Positions 7,480-16,945 of a stretch of DNA of 64,000 bases are shown here, one piece after another. The DNA comes from Thermodesulfobacteriota bacterium. Lineage in GTDB: Bacteria; Desulfobacterota_D; UBA1144; Nemesobacterales; UBA2774. Where the stretch lies: positions 1-64,000 of the forward strand of contig DAOKYU010000011.1 in assembly GCA_035325995.1 (NCBI GenBank), written 5' to 3'. Under the pieces are notes generated by a model. It was given only the letters and a program-made list of their open reading frames with translations. It did no database searches and had not been told where the DNA came from. Each line of letters opens with the position of its first letter. Position 1 is the stretch's first letter. Position numbers and translations under genes: made by a program.

Positions 7480-8250
7480 ATGGCATGGAATCCAGAGCTC
7501 TACGGGAAATTTCAGAAAGAGCGGTTCGTGCCTTTCGAAGACCTGAGCGGTCTCGTGGAAATAAGGGAAGGTATGGACGTTATCGATCTTGGCTGCGGCA
7601 CAGGCGAGCTCACCGAGAGGCTTTCTGATATGCTCCCCGGCAGCCGGGTTCTCGGAATAGATTCCTCGCCGGAGATGCTCGGTAAGGCTGCGCCGAGGGT
7701 AAGGCCCGGGCTCGATTTCGAGCTCCTGCCCGTACAGGACGCGGGCGGGGAATGGGATCTCGTCTTCTCGAACGCCGCTCTCCAGTGGGTTCCCGATCAC
7801 GGAAAACTCGTACCGCGCCTGATATCGCTTCTAAAACCCGGGGGCCAGATCGCTGTCCAGGTTCCGTCGAACCACGTGCACATAACACAGCGCCTCGCCG
7901 GCGAAACCGCCGGAGAAGAGCCTTTCAGGAGCGCCCTCGGAGGATGGTTACGAATTCCGTCCGTACTCACCATTACTGAATACGCCGAGCTCCTTTACGA
8001 GAACGGATGCGCCGGCGTTACAGTATTCGAAAAGGTATTCCCGCATGTCCTGGACGATGCCCGGGCCGTTCTCGAATGGCTCTCCGGCACTGTGCTTTTA
8101 TCTTATTTCAGCCGCCTCCAGCCTCCGCTCGACGAGGCTTTCAGGAACGCCCTTATGGAAAAGCTCGAAAAGCTCTACCCGGAAGGGCCGGTGTTCTATC
8201 CCTTCAGACGCATATTCTTTTCGGGGTTCAGGGGAAGGCGGCCGGATTAA
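7480..8250 (+). CDS. SAM-dependent methyltransferase, trans-aconitate methyltransferase-like
   Basis: A 256-residue class I methyltransferase. Motif I VIDLGCGTG (about residues 34-42), the acidic GIDSSPEM after strand 2, and NAALQWVPDH plus LLKPGGQIAVQVP follow the order seen in trans-aconitate 2-methyltransferase (Tam), as does the N-terminal WNPELY. Tam methylates trans-aconitate, an inhibitor of the TCA cycle. The match is by motif only and other small acids are possible substrates. GGAGG lies 7-11 bases before the ATG. It is divergent from crcB. Confidence 0.8.
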   Translation: MAWNPELYGKFQKERFVPFEDLSGLVEIREGMDVIDLGCGTGELTERLSDMLPGSRVLGIDSSPEMLGKAAPRVRPGLDFELLPVQDAGGEWDLVFSNAALQWVPDHGKLVPRLISLLKPGGQIAVQVPSNHVHITQRLAGETAGEEPFRSALGGWLRIPSVLTITEYAELLYENGCAGVTVFEKVFPHVLDDARAVLEWLSGTVLLSYFSRLQPPLDEAFRNALMEKLEKLYPEGPVFYPFRRIFFSGFRGRRPD

Positions 8251-8335
8251 AAACGCGACCGGCGCTCGTAAACGAGCATAGGTGTACATTTATGAACGGC
8301 ACAAGCAGTATCGATAATATTCGGAGGATGCTCAT

Positions 8336-9016
8336 ATGGAGAAGAAAGGATTCTCGATAAAGGAAGCCATACGGTTCGGCTGGGACAGGATGAGGGAGAA
8401 CCTCGCGTTCTTCATAGTGTTTCTCGTCGTCGGCTGGCTCGTTAATCTCTTTTTTGGAACTTTCGCGGATCTGTTCGAAGAACGCCTTCCGGCCTTTTCC
8501 ATCCTTTTTTCTATCGGAAGCATTCTGGCCAGCTTCGTGATCAACTTTATTTTTATCAGGGCCACCCTTAACGTATGCGACGGAGTAACGCTCAACGTCT
8601 CGGAGCTCCTCCAATTCCCCCTATCCCGGCTCTTGAGATTCATTCTGGGGAATATCCTGTACATGCTTTTGGTGTTTGCCGGCTTTATGCTGCTGATAGT
8701 GCCGGGACTCATATGGATGATTAAATACCAGTATGTCCCATACCTGATTGTAGACAAGGACTCACCGATAGGCGGGGCGTTTTCGGAGAGCGGGAGAATA
8801 ACTTCAGGGGTCAAGTGGCCGCTCTTCTGGTTTCTCCTACTGCTCGGGCTCATCAATATTGCCGGGGCGCTCGTTTTCCTCGTCGGACTCTTCGCTACCA
8901 TACCGACGACCATGATCGCCATTGCTTATGTTTACAGGAAACTGTCTTCCGGGAGCGAAATCCCTGTTGGCCGGACGGCTTATGAAAACGATAACCCGTT
9001 CGCGGCGCCGGCATAA
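8336..9016 (+). CDS. Multi-pass membrane protein, DUF975/YciC-like
   Basis: A 226-residue integral membrane protein. A short amphipathic N-terminus (KEAIRFGWDRMREN) is followed by about five hydrophobic segments, with a central LLIVPGLIW-IKYQYVPYLIVDKD motif. That combination is typical of uncharacterised membrane proteins of the DUF975/YciC type. No catalytic residues can be named. The C-terminal 25 residues are polar and Pro/Ala-rich. GGAGG precedes the ATG. The following membrane protein starts 21 bases downstream, suggesting one transcript. Confidence 0.65.
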   Translation: MEKKGFSIKEAIRFGWDRMRENLAFFIVFLVVGWLVNLFFGTFADLFEERLPAFSILFSIGSILASFVINFIFIRATLNVCDGVTLNVSELLQFPLSRLLRFILGNILYMLLVFAGFMLLIVPGLIWMIKYQYVPYLIVDKDSPIGGAFSESGRITSGVKWPLFWFLLLLGLINIAGALVFLVGLFATIPTTMIAIAYVYRKLSSGSEIPVGRTAYENDNPFAAPA

Positions 9017-9036
9017 CGCAGTAAATTATCATACCC

Positions 9037-9498
9037 ATGGAGGGCCGGGAGTTGGCGGAATACAAACACACTCAGATCGGATATCTTATGCTGACATTCA
9101 TCGCCGTCGGCGTATTGCTCGTACTCAACTACTTCTACCTTAGCGGCGGGGCAAACCCGTTTCTCCTCGTTATTCTCGCTGCCCTGGCCGTGTGTCTTCT
9201 CCTTTTCAGCATCCTCACGGTCAAGGTGGACGCAGAGGAAGTCTCGCTCAGGTTCGGAGTAGGGCTTATCCGGAAGCGCTTTCCGCTACCGGAAATCGAG
9301 TCCCACTCGGCGGTACGGAACCCATGGTACTACGGCTGGGGCATGAGGAGGACTCCTATAGGATGGCTTTATAACGTGTCCGGTCTCGAAGCCGTCGAGA
9401 TAGCCATGAAGGACGGAAGGAAAGTCAGAATCGGCACGGACGACCCGGCCGGCCTCGATGCCGCAATAGGGGCCGCGCTTTCTAGCAAACGAGCCTGA
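9037..9498 (+). CDS. Small membrane protein with PH-like C-terminal domain
   Basis: A 153-residue protein (if started at the ATG) with two adjacent transmembrane segments (about residues 15-36 and 42-60) and a cytoplasmic C-terminus. The C-terminus has the alternating strands VDAEEVSLRFGVGLIRKRFPL and VEIAMKDGRKVRIGTDDP, a pattern seen in small bacterial PH-like membrane proteins. A TTG at 9052 preceded by GGAGG at 9038-9042 is an alternative and perhaps better start. Function is unknown. It is probably cotranscribed with its neighbours. Confidence 0.6.
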   Translation: MEGRELAEYKHTQIGYLMLTFIAVGVLLVLNYFYLSGGANPFLLVILAALAVCLLLFSILTVKVDAEEVSLRFGVGLIRKRFPLPEIESHSAVRNPWYYGWGMRRTPIGWLYNVSGLEAVEIAMKDGRKVRIGTDDPAGLDAAIGAALSSKRA

Positions 9499-9514
9499 GC
9501 TCTGGACGCTTCAC

Positions 9515-10087
9515 ATGGACGACAAGCTTATACTGAGAGCCGGGAGTTACCTCGAGCTCGAGCTGCTTCGGGAAGATCATGCCGCCGAGCTCTTCGAGCT
9601 CATCGACGGGAACAGGGAGTATCTTAAAAAATGGCTCCCCTGGCTCGACAACAACAGGTACCTCCAGAACACGATAGACTTCATCACCTTCAGCCGAAAG
9701 CAGTTCAAAGAGAGCGTATCCCTTACACTGGCGATTATGTACAGGGGGAAGATCGCCGGGGTGATAGGCTTTCACAAGGTAGACTGGATGAATCATTCGA
9801 CCAGCATCGGCTACTGGCTCGGCGAGAGATATCAGGGAAAGGGAATAGTCACGAAGTCCTGCCGCGCCCTGATGGCTTACGGCTTCGGCAGCCTCGGTTT
9901 TAACCGGATAGAGATAAGATGCGCCCCTGGTAACAGCAAGAGCAGGGCGATCCCCGAGCGTCTGGGCCTTGTGGAAGAGGGCACGCTCAGAGAAGCCGAA
10001 TGGCTCTACGACCACTACGTCGATCACGTAGTCTACAGCATGCTGAGAAAGGATTGGGATCCTGGTGGTGAGGAAAGCTGGCGGTAA
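9515..10087 (+). CDS. GNAT-family N-acetyltransferase, RimJ/RimL-like
   Basis: A 190-residue GNAT enzyme that would transfer an acetyl group from acetyl-CoA to an N-terminal amine or similar acceptor. Visible family features are the N-terminal LE-LREDHAAELFELID, the IAGVIGFH strand, the IGYWLGERYQGKGI acetyl-CoA pyrophosphate loop (Q/RxxGxG-like), and the LGFNRIEIRCAPGNSKSRAIPERLGL segment typical of ribosomal-protein serine/alanine acetyltransferases. The substrate cannot be determined. It starts 17 bases after the preceding gene and is probably the last gene of that run. Confidence 0.85.
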   Translation: MDDKLILRAGSYLELELLREDHAAELFELIDGNREYLKKWLPWLDNNRYLQNTIDFITFSRKQFKESVSLTLAIMYRGKIAGVIGFHKVDWMNHSTSIGYWLGERYQGKGIVTKSCRALMAYGFGSLGFNRIEIRCAPGNSKSRAIPERLGLVEEGTLREAEWLYDHYVDHVVYSMLRKDWDPGGEESWR

Positions 10088-10124
10088 AAACCCTCCCGCA
10101 TCCGGTTAGGGAATGGGGGGAGGG
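10086..10124 (-). terminator. Intrinsic terminator on the minus strand
   Basis: Read on the minus strand, a perfect 7-bp stem (10118-10124 with 10091-10097) with about a 20-base loop is followed by five U residues (10086-10090). No U tract follows the stem in the plus direction, so it is oriented to end a leftward transcript arriving from the small ORF at 10159-10251. Confidence 0.65.
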
Positions 10125-10158
10125 CCTAAGAGAAGCAAAAGGCAAGATGTAGTTAAGC

Positions 10159-10251
10159 CTATGCGAATAATGCTATGAAGAAAGCGGCAAACAGGATCGA
10201 ATAGAGAGCTAAATCCGTAAACCCGTATGTCTTATGAATCCGTCCGCTCAT
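10159..10251 (-). CDS. Candidate 30-residue hydrophobic peptide
   Basis: ATG at 10251 to TAG at 10159. The peptide has a short polar N-terminus (MSGRIHKTYG) followed by about 18 hydrophobic residues (ALYSILFAAFFIALFA at the end), consistent with a single membrane helix. No strong Shine-Dalgarno is seen. Support is contextual: a good promoter lies upstream (10315-10342, minus strand) and an intrinsic terminator downstream (10086-10124), giving a predicted transcript of about 220 bases. It could equally be a small regulatory RNA with a chance reading frame. I recognise no family. Confidence 0.4.
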   Translation of the reverse strand: MSGRIHKTYGFTDLALYSILFAAFFIALFA

Positions 10252-10314
10252 GGTATTAAGGATAGTCTATACTCGGCGGCCCCATCAAGACTTAATTTTC
10301 GACACTTTAAAAGA

Positions 10315-10342
10315 ATTATATAGCTGTATCGCTTAATACCAA
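10315..10342 (-). promoter_or_regulatory. Candidate sigma-70 promoter for the small transcript
   Basis: Minus strand TTGGTA (10337-10342), 16-base spacer, perfect TATAAT (10315-10320). The predicted start near 10307 gives a leader of about 55 bases before the small ORF. Confidence 0.5.
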
Positions 10343-10412
10343 AGTATTAACGTTCAGATACGGTTTTTTACCGGCTCTCTATATCGAAATCGGCGGCAAT
10401 TCCGGGTGTCCG

Positions 10413-10434
10413 GCCCGCCGGAAATAAGGCGGGC
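10413..10434 (-). terminator. GC-rich hairpin just after the SDR gene
   Basis: A perfect 7-bp inverted repeat (GCCCGCC/GGCGGGC) with an 8-base loop lies 6 bases after the stop codon of the leftward SDR gene. There is no U tract, so it may stabilise the 3' end or act as a weak or Rho-assisted terminator. Confidence 0.4.
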
Positions 10435-10439
10435 GTACG

Positions 10440-11195
10440 CTACTTCGCGCTCAGGCCGCCGTCCACGGGGAGAAGGACGCCGGTAATGAATCCCACCCTG
10501 TCGTCGCAGAGGAAAAGCACTGCCCGTGCTGCCTCGCTCGTATCCCCGAAGCGCTTTATCGGATGGACTGAAAGGTACCTCTGTCTCGCCATTTCCCTGT
10601 CCCCCCATTCCTCGAAAACATATTCGACCATGGGGGTGTAAATGGTTCCGGGGCAGATGGCGTTAACGCGTATGCCTAGCGCCGCGTATTCGAGCGCCAT
10701 GCTTTTGGTGAGCTGGCCGACCGCACCCTTGGAGGAGTTATACGCTGCGAACCCCCTCGAAGCCTTGAGCCCGAGTATGGACGAGTTGTTGACGATGCAG
10801 CCGTATTTCCGTTCGAGCATGTGGGGTATGGCGTACTTCGACATGAGGAACATTCCCCTGACGTTTATGTCGAATGTAGTTTCCCACTGCTCCGTCGTCG
10901 TGTCGTGTGTCTCCACCTTGTAAATAACCCCGGCATTGTTGAAAAGGATGTCCAGCCGGCCGAATTTATCCAGGGTGTATTCGACGGCGGCCCTGCAGTC
11001 CTCTTCTCTGGATACGTCTTTTACGAGGTAGCTTATAGCGCCGTTATTCACTGCCGCCGCTTCGGCGAGGCTCTCTTCCTTCCGTCCCGTTATAACGACG
11101 TTCGCCCCTTCTTCCGCGAACAGCCGCGCCGTTTCCCTACCTATACCAGTGCCGCCGCCCGTTATGAGGGCGGTCTTTCCTTCGAGAAGTTTCAT
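10440..11195 (-). CDS. Short-chain dehydrogenase/reductase
   Basis: A 251-residue classical SDR. The Rossmann TGGGTGIG (residues 12-19), NNAG (86-89), catalytic Ser139 and the YxxxK pair Tyr152/Lys156, and the PG-IYTPM loop are present. The C-terminal VDGG segment is also typical. NAD(P)-dependent oxidation or reduction of an alcohol or ketone is expected, with substrate unknown. It is divergent from the alpha-2-macroglobulin gene, with 214 bases between. It may be monocistronic, since a hairpin follows its stop. Confidence 0.88.
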   Translation of the reverse strand: MKLLEGKTALITGGGTGIGRETARLFAEEGANVVITGRKEESLAEAAAVNNGAISYLVKDVSREEDCRAAVEYTLDKFGRLDILFNNAGVIYKVETHDTTTEQWETTFDINVRGMFLMSKYAIPHMLERKYGCIVNNSSILGLKASRGFAAYNSSKGAVGQLTKSMALEYAALGIRVNAICPGTIYTPMVEYVFEEWGDREMARQRYLSVHPIKRFGDTSEAARAVLFLCDDRVGFITGVLLPVDGGLSAK

Positions 11196-11310
11196 GGGAT
11201 TATCACCTGGATTATTTTAGGATTAATTATGGTGGAGATTCAAATTTAATCAATACCTTAAATGCGTGTAACGCTTGTTGCGAAGCGTCCCTGCTATCTA
11301 TTCGGCGGTA

Positions 11311-11339
11311 TTCAGGTTTTAGGAGAGGTGTTATATAAT
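11311..11339 (+). promoter_or_regulatory. Candidate promoter for the alpha-2-macroglobulin operon
   Basis: Perfect TATAAT at 11334-11339 with a 17-base spacer to a weak -35 (TTCAGG, 11311-11316). It lies 71 bases upstream of the ATG. Confidence 0.45.
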
Positions 11340-11409
11340 CTCATTCGAGGAGCGGGATCTGGAGATTAATATTATAAGCGCCGTCATCAAATTAACGAGA
11401 GGATAGATT

Positions 11410-14400
11410 ATGGAAAGCCGTCCTGATAACGCAGGAAAGCCGCAGTACAAGGATCCGAAGAACATCGCCATAGCGCTGCTGGTCCTGATAGCCCTCGTAA
11501 TGGGGTTCTTTCTCTTAAGGGACAAACTCCCCGCGGAAGGTCCGGAAAAGACGGCCGAGCAGCCGGCGGCATCGGGCAGCGTGTCCGTCGTCGAGGTCAG
11601 GTTCGACAAGGAGAATAATTCCTTCGTCGATATCATATTCAACGAGCCCGTCGGGAAGGACGACACGGGCGAGATACTCGGACGCGACCCGGCTACGATT
11701 ACCCCGTCCGTAAACGGCGCCTGGCAGTGGAAGTCGCCTAACGTCCTCACCTTCCAGGCCTCCTACAGGTTCAACATGGCCACCGATTACAGGATCAAGC
11801 TCAATCCTGAGAACTTTTTAAAATCCGGCGAGACGCTCGGCGGAAAAACCGAGTTCAGTATACGGACCGACAAGTTCAGGGTCGTAAAGGCCTCGGTCTC
11901 CGAGGAGCCCGTCCCCGACGAGAGGAACACTGTCACGCTGAACGGCACCGTGGATTTCAACTATCCCGTCGACCCTAACGTCCTCGCGAGAAAAATATCC
12001 CTGAGAGAAGTCGGCGGCGGGGGCGAGGGGCCCGGGGAAGTCCCGCTAAAGCTCATTACCGAGTACTGGCACAACACGATGAAATGGAGGAGCGGGCCGC
12101 TCGAAAAGGCGGCCGGCGAGAGGACGTTCGAGCTCGTCATAGTAGGCGACCTCACGCCCACGGACGGCAACGTCACGCTCGGTGACGATTTTATAGAGAA
12201 GATAACCCTCGGCTCCAGGGACAAGCTCGCCGTCAGGGGCGCCGAGCCTAAATCCGCATATCCGAAGTCGTCCGTAACCATAGGGTTCTCTTCCTTCGTG
12301 AGCCCCGAAATCGCGTCCGACTACATCTCGGTCGAGCCCAAAGTGAGCTACGCGGTAAAGAGGGTCGGCAACGATCTGATTCTGACCGGCGATTTCGTCC
12401 CCGGAAAGAAATACAACCTCAAGATCGCAGAGGGCATGCCGGCGCTCGACGACGCCGTTTTGAGGGAGGAGTATAAAAAGGAAATCCGGTTCGCGAATCT
12501 AGATCCGACGATCGAGTTCGAAAGCCCCGGCATGTTCCTCGATTCCAACGGCACCAAGGCCGTCGCGCTCAAATCCATAAACATAAACACCGTGGACCTC
12601 ACTGTGGACAAGGTCTACCTCAACAACCTCTTCTTCCTCTTTCAGTCCTACGGATATTCGGTCTGGCGGGACGAGTTCTACCAGGGCTCCATCGGGGATT
12701 ATTTCGGGGGAAGGGTTTCGGAGGCGTACGGCTTCAAGATAGCCGAAAAGCAGAACCAGGAGGTCAGAACGGTTCTCGACCTGAAGAAATATATACCGTC
12801 CGAGCCCGGGCTCTATCAGGTAGGCATACTGCCGCAGGGGCAGTACCAGGGCGTACAGAAGTGGGTGCTCATAACGGACATCGGCATAGTTGCCAAGAAG
12901 GGCAAGGACGGGTTCCTCGTATGGACCAGCTCGTTTTCCACCCTCGATCCGGTCGCCGGGGCGAGCGTCAGAATCATAAGCGACAAGAACCAGGTCATAG
13001 CGGAGGGCACGACGGACTCGAAAGGCCTGTTCGAAACGGACAAGGCTGCGGGAGACGAAAAGAAAGGCCGGCCCTACATGGTCACGGTACAGAAGGGCGG
13101 CGACTTCAGCTTTCTCCTCCTCGATAACATGCTCATAGACACGTCCGGCCTCGACGTCAGCGGCGCGGTGCCGTCGCTCCAGGGCTACAGCGCATACGTA
13201 TACGGCGAGAGGGACATATACCGTCCGGGCGAAACCGCCGAGGGCGTCGCCGTAGTGAGGGACGCCAACCTCAACATCCCCGCAAAGATGCCGGTGATAC
13301 TGAGGCAGATAGACGCAAGGGGGCGCGTCGCGAGGACCGTAAAAGAAACCCTGAGCCCAGCGGGAATGGTTCCCTTCGCCATCGACATACCCGAATTCGC
13401 ACCCACGGGGAACAACACCATCGAGGTAAAGATCGGCGACGAGGTCGTCGGGCAATACATGTTCCAGGTCGAGGAGTTTATCCCCGACCGCATCAAGGTC
13501 AGGATAGGGACGGACGAGTCCGCCGTCGGGGTCGGTAAGGAGCTCAGGTACGACGTCTCGAGCGCGTATCTCTTCGGGCCGCCGGCATCGGGCCTTTCCG
13601 TCGAGACCCTGGTCGATCTCGTCGAGAGGCCGTTCCTCCCCGAGGATTACAAGGGCTACGTCTTCACTAACCCTGACAGGACGTTCGAGTCGAAGGAGAT
13701 ATTCAAGGGCGAGGGAACTCTCGACGTGAACGGCAGCACGAGCTTCACGGCGTCCATACCCGACGGGCTACGGCCGCCGTCCTCGCTCCAGGCGCAGATA
13801 TCGGCGCGCGTTCAGGAAACCGGGGGGCGCGGCGTGAACGCGACGCGTCGCGTAAACGTCGACCCCTATCCCTACTACATCGGCCTCAAGCTGAAGGACC
13901 CCGAGAAGTACGCCGAGCCCGGAAAGGAAGTGGAGCTCGAATACGTCGCCCTTGCAACCAGGGGCGACGGCACGGAAGAGGTGAACACCGGCGAGCTCAA
14001 GGCCGAGTTCTATAAAGACGTTTGGAACACCGTCCTCAGGCAAACCCCGTCCAGAAACTACAAATACGAATCCAAGCGCGATTCCGTCCTCGTGAATTCC
14101 TTTTCGATGGACGGCGGCTCGCCGAAGGGGAGCTTCACCGTCACGCCCCCTGAATTCGGCAGCTACAGGGTGGTGCTGACCGACCCGAAGGGCGGCTCGT
14201 CTACGCAGGTTCAGTTCTACGCCAGCGGATGGGGGTTCTCCCCGTGGGCGGTCGAAAATCCCGCGCGGCTCGACCTCGGCCTCGAAAAGAAGGAATACAT
14301 GCCGGGCGAAACGGCTAATCTCCAGGTCAGGGCGCCGTTTTCCGGAAAGCTCCTCGTCACGGTCGAGAGGGACGAGGTCTACTACACCGAAACATACAGC

Positions 14401-16929
14401 ATAGACGGCAACACGGCAGCGATAAAAATCCCCGTAAGCGACAAGTACAGGCCCAACGCCTACGTCACGGCGACGCTCGTCCGGGGCGTGAACGAGCTCG
14501 AGCCCGGGTCGGCGGGCAGGGCGTTCGGGGCGATTCCTATAAACGTCGACCGTACCGCCAATAAAGCCCCGGTTGAGATTACCGCACCCGAGGAGATAAG
14601 GCCGCTCACGCCGCTCGAAGTTGGGGTCAAAACCCTCCCCGGCGCTACGGTCACCGTTGCCGTAGTAGACGAAGGCATTCTCCAGCTCATCGATCAGAAG
14701 ACCGCCGACCCCTTCACGTTCTTTTACAGAAAGCTCGCCCTCGAAGTCGCCTCATACGACACATTTTCCCTCCTCCTGCCGGACATTTCGATAGGACTCT
14801 CGCCCAAGGGCGGCGGCTTCGCCGCGAGAAAGGAGATGCAGTTCCTGAGCACACAGGGTATAAGAAGGGTAAAGCCTGTCGCGTTCTGGTCGGGCCCGCT
14901 CGAAGCGGACGGCGACGGGAACGTCTCCTATAAAATAGACATGCCGCAATTCCAGGGCGCGGTCAGGATTATGGCCGTCGCGGCGAGGGGCGAGGAATTC
15001 GGCTCCGCCGAAAAGTTCACCAGGGTGAAATCCCCGATAGTCCTGCTCCCCACGGTGCCGAGGTTCTTCTCCCTTAACGAGAGCGTCGTAATTCCGGTCT
15101 CCGTAAGGAACGATACCAAAAAAGACGGCACGATTACCGTTGACATGAAGATCGAAGGCCCGGCCTCTACCGGGGTCATGGACGGCGCCGGCGAGAAGGG
15201 CGTCTCCCCCGGGTCGAAAGAGGCCAGGCTCGACGTCGAGATACCCGACGGCGGCGAGAGGGCGGTCTACTTCGTCGTCGATACGGAGGACGCCACGGGA
15301 GCGGTCGCCATGGAAGTCACGGCTTCGGGTAACGGTGAATCGACTTCCTCGAACCTGGACGTCCCCGTCCTGCCCGATCTCCCGGCGAAGAGGGAGGAGA
15401 ATATAGGCAGGATAGACTCACATGAATTCGAGATTCCCGTCGCCTCGGGCGACTACAGGCCGGGGACGATAAGACGGGATCTTTACGTCAGCAGGCTCCC
15501 GCTCATACAGTTCTCCGGGAAGCTCGACTACCTCCTTCAGTATCCCTACGGGTGCCTCGAGCAGATAACGTCGCGCGTCTTCCCGCTCATCTATCTTTCG
15601 GACATAGCCCGCGAGATAGACCCGTCCCTTTTCGAGAAGGGCGACCCGGCCGTTCTGGTCCAGGACGGCATCCGGCAGATCGCTTCGATGCAGGTGGACG
15701 GCGGCGGATTTTCTCTCTGGCCCGGGGGCGCTTCGGCCGAGCCCTGGGCGAGCATTTACGCGGCGCACTTCCTCGTCGAGGCGAGGAAGGCCGGCTACTT
15801 CGTCGACGAATCGCTTTACTCGAACGCCGTCGGGTATGCGAGGATGATGGCCAAGGCGCAGCCCGAGCTCGGCACGAACGAGCTCGAGCTCGCCGTCTAC
15901 GCCCTCTACGTCTTAAGCCGCGACGGCAAGCCCGACATGGGCACGATGGACTTCATAAGGGACCGTTACAAAGACGAGCTCAGCGTCGAATCCCGGGCCC
16001 TTCTGGGCGGAGCGTACGCGGGCTCGGGGGACGCCTCGGCGCTGGAGCAGCTCCTCAAGGGGATAAACGACGTCGAGGAGATAGCCAGGCAAACCGGCGG
16101 CAACTTCAACTCGACCATAAGAAGCAGGGCGATTCTCCTCCTCGCTATACTCGACCTCAACCCCGACGACCCGAGGGTCCCGGCCCTCGTCGACAGGCTG
16201 TCGAGGGACGCACGGCTCAACCAGTGGTGGACGACGCAGGAAAGCTCCTTCGCCCTCCTCGCGATAGGCGAGTTTGTAAAGAAGCAGGCCGAAGCGCCGC
16301 CGTTCGTCGGCACTGTTACTATAGGCGGAAAGCAGGTGGCGACGTTCGAGAGCGGCAAGATACTCTCGCTCACGGGCATTGAGGGCGACCGGCCGATAGT
16401 CATAAACATGGACGAGGAATACAAGGAGGGAAGCGCCTTCTTCACCGTCCTCACGAGCGGTACGCCGACTCCGAAAGGGTTCAAGCCCGTCGAAGAAGGG
16501 CTATCGGTTCTGAGGGAGTTTCTGACGAGAGACGGCGCCCCTGTAGACCCGGCGAATGTCGCGCAGGGAGACCTCATAGTCGTAAGGACGAAGATCCAGA
16601 GCGGCGCGGGGCCGCTCGAAAACGTGGTCATAGAGAACCTCCTTCCCTCGGGATTCGAGGTCGAGAACCCGCGCCTCAAAACGACTGAAACCCTTAAGTG
16701 GGCGACGGGCAATACGACGGAGCCCGAATACATGGACATAAGGGACGACAGGATTCTCATATTCACGGACCTCCCGGACGCGAAGTGGTATAACTTCTAC
16801 GCCCTCCTTCGCGTCGTGAACCCGGGGACGTTCGCCGTCCCGCCCGTCCAGGCCGAGGCAATGTACTCGCCCAACATCAGGTTCACCGGCAAGCTCGGCG
16901 AGCCGTTCGAGGTTAAGCTCAAACAGTGA
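11410..16929 (+). CDS. Bacterial alpha-2-macroglobulin, thioester-containing
   Basis: A very large 1839-residue periplasmic protease trap. An N-terminal transmembrane anchor (about residues 19-37) replaces the lipobox of E. coli YfhM. A long series of macroglobulin-like beta domains follows. The thioester motif GCLEQ with Cys1382 and Gln1385 sits in the alpha/alpha-barrel thioester domain, which continues to about 1650, and a C-terminal receptor-like domain closes the protein. Family members trap attacking proteases by cleavage of a bait region and covalent capture. pbpC follows 16 bases downstream, the known pairing in which the trap is thought to guard the cell wall repaired by PBP1C. AGAGGA precedes the ATG. 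Confidence 0.93.
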   Translation: MESRPDNAGKPQYKDPKNIAIALLVLIALVMGFFLLRDKLPAEGPEKTAEQPAASGSVSVVEVRFDKENNSFVDIIFNEPVGKDDTGEILGRDPATITPSVNGAWQWKSPNVLTFQASYRFNMATDYRIKLNPENFLKSGETLGGKTEFSIRTDKFRVVKASVSEEPVPDERNTVTLNGTVDFNYPVDPNVLARKISLREVGGGGEGPGEVPLKLITEYWHNTMKWRSGPLEKAAGERTFELVIVGDLTPTDGNVTLGDDFIEKITLGSRDKLAVRGAEPKSAYPKSSVTIGFSSFVSPEIASDYISVEPKVSYAVKRVGNDLILTGDFVPGKKYNLKIAEGMPALDDAVLREEYKKEIRFANLDPTIEFESPGMFLDSNGTKAVALKSININTVDLTVDKVYLNNLFFLFQSYGYSVWRDEFYQGSIGDYFGGRVSEAYGFKIAEKQNQEVRTVLDLKKYIPSEPGLYQVGILPQGQYQGVQKWVLITDIGIVAKKGKDGFLVWTSSFSTLDPVAGASVRIISDKNQVIAEGTTDSKGLFETDKAAGDEKKGRPYMVTVQKGGDFSFLLLDNMLIDTSGLDVSGAVPSLQGYSAYVYGERDIYRPGETAEGVAVVRDANLNIPAKMPVILRQIDARGRVARTVKETLSPAGMVPFAIDIPEFAPTGNNTIEVKIGDEVVGQYMFQVEEFIPDRIKVRIGTDESAVGVGKELRYDVSSAYLFGPPASGLSVETLVDLVERPFLPEDYKGYVFTNPDRTFESKEIFKGEGTLDVNGSTSFTASIPDGLRPPSSLQAQISARVQETGGRGVNATRRVNVDPYPYYIGLKLKDPEKYAEPGKEVELEYVALATRGDGTEEVNTGELKAEFYKDVWNTVLRQTPSRNYKYESKRDSVLVNSFSMDGGSPKGSFTVTPPEFGSYRVVLTDPKGGSSTQVQFYASGWGFSPWAVENPARLDLGLEKKEYMPGETANLQVRAPFSGKLLVTVERDEVYYTETYSIDGNTAAIKIPVSDKYRPNAYVTATLVRGVNELEPGSAGRAFGAIPINVDRTANKAPVEITAPEEIRPLTPLEVGVKTLPGATVTVAVVDEGILQLIDQKTADPFTFFYRKLALEVASYDTFSLLLPDISIGLSPKGGGFAARKEMQFLSTQGIRRVKPVAFWSGPLEADGDGNVSYKIDMPQFQGAVRIMAVAARGEEFGSAEKFTRVKSPIVLLPTVPRFFSLNESVVIPVSVRNDTKKDGTITVDMKIEGPASTGVMDGAGEKGVSPGSKEARLDVEIPDGGERAVYFVVDTEDATGAVAMEVTASGNGESTSSNLDVPVLPDLPAKREENIGRIDSHEFEIPVASGDYRPGTIRRDLYVSRLPLIQFSGKLDYLLQYPYGCLEQITSRVFPLIYLSDIAREIDPSLFEKGDPAVLVQDGIRQIASMQVDGGGFSLWPGGASAEPWASIYAAHFLVEARKAGYFVDESLYSNAVGYARMMAKAQPELGTNELELAVYALYVLSRDGKPDMGTMDFIRDRYKDELSVESRALLGGAYAGSGDASALEQLLKGINDVEEIARQTGGNFNSTIRSRAILLLAILDLNPDDPRVPALVDRLSRDARLNQWWTTQESSFALLAIGEFVKKQAEAPPFVGTVTIGGKQVATFESGKILSLTGIEGDRPIVINMDEEYKEGSAFFTVLTSGTPTPKGFKPVEEGLSVLREFLTRDGAPVDPANVAQGDLIVVRTKIQSGAGPLENVVIENLLPSGFEVENPRLKTTETLKWATGNTTEPEYMDIRDDRILIFTDLPDAKWYNFYALLRVVNPGTFAVPPVQAEAMYSPNIRFTGKLGEPFEVKLKQ

Positions 16930-16945
16930 CGGAAGGGAAAAACGT

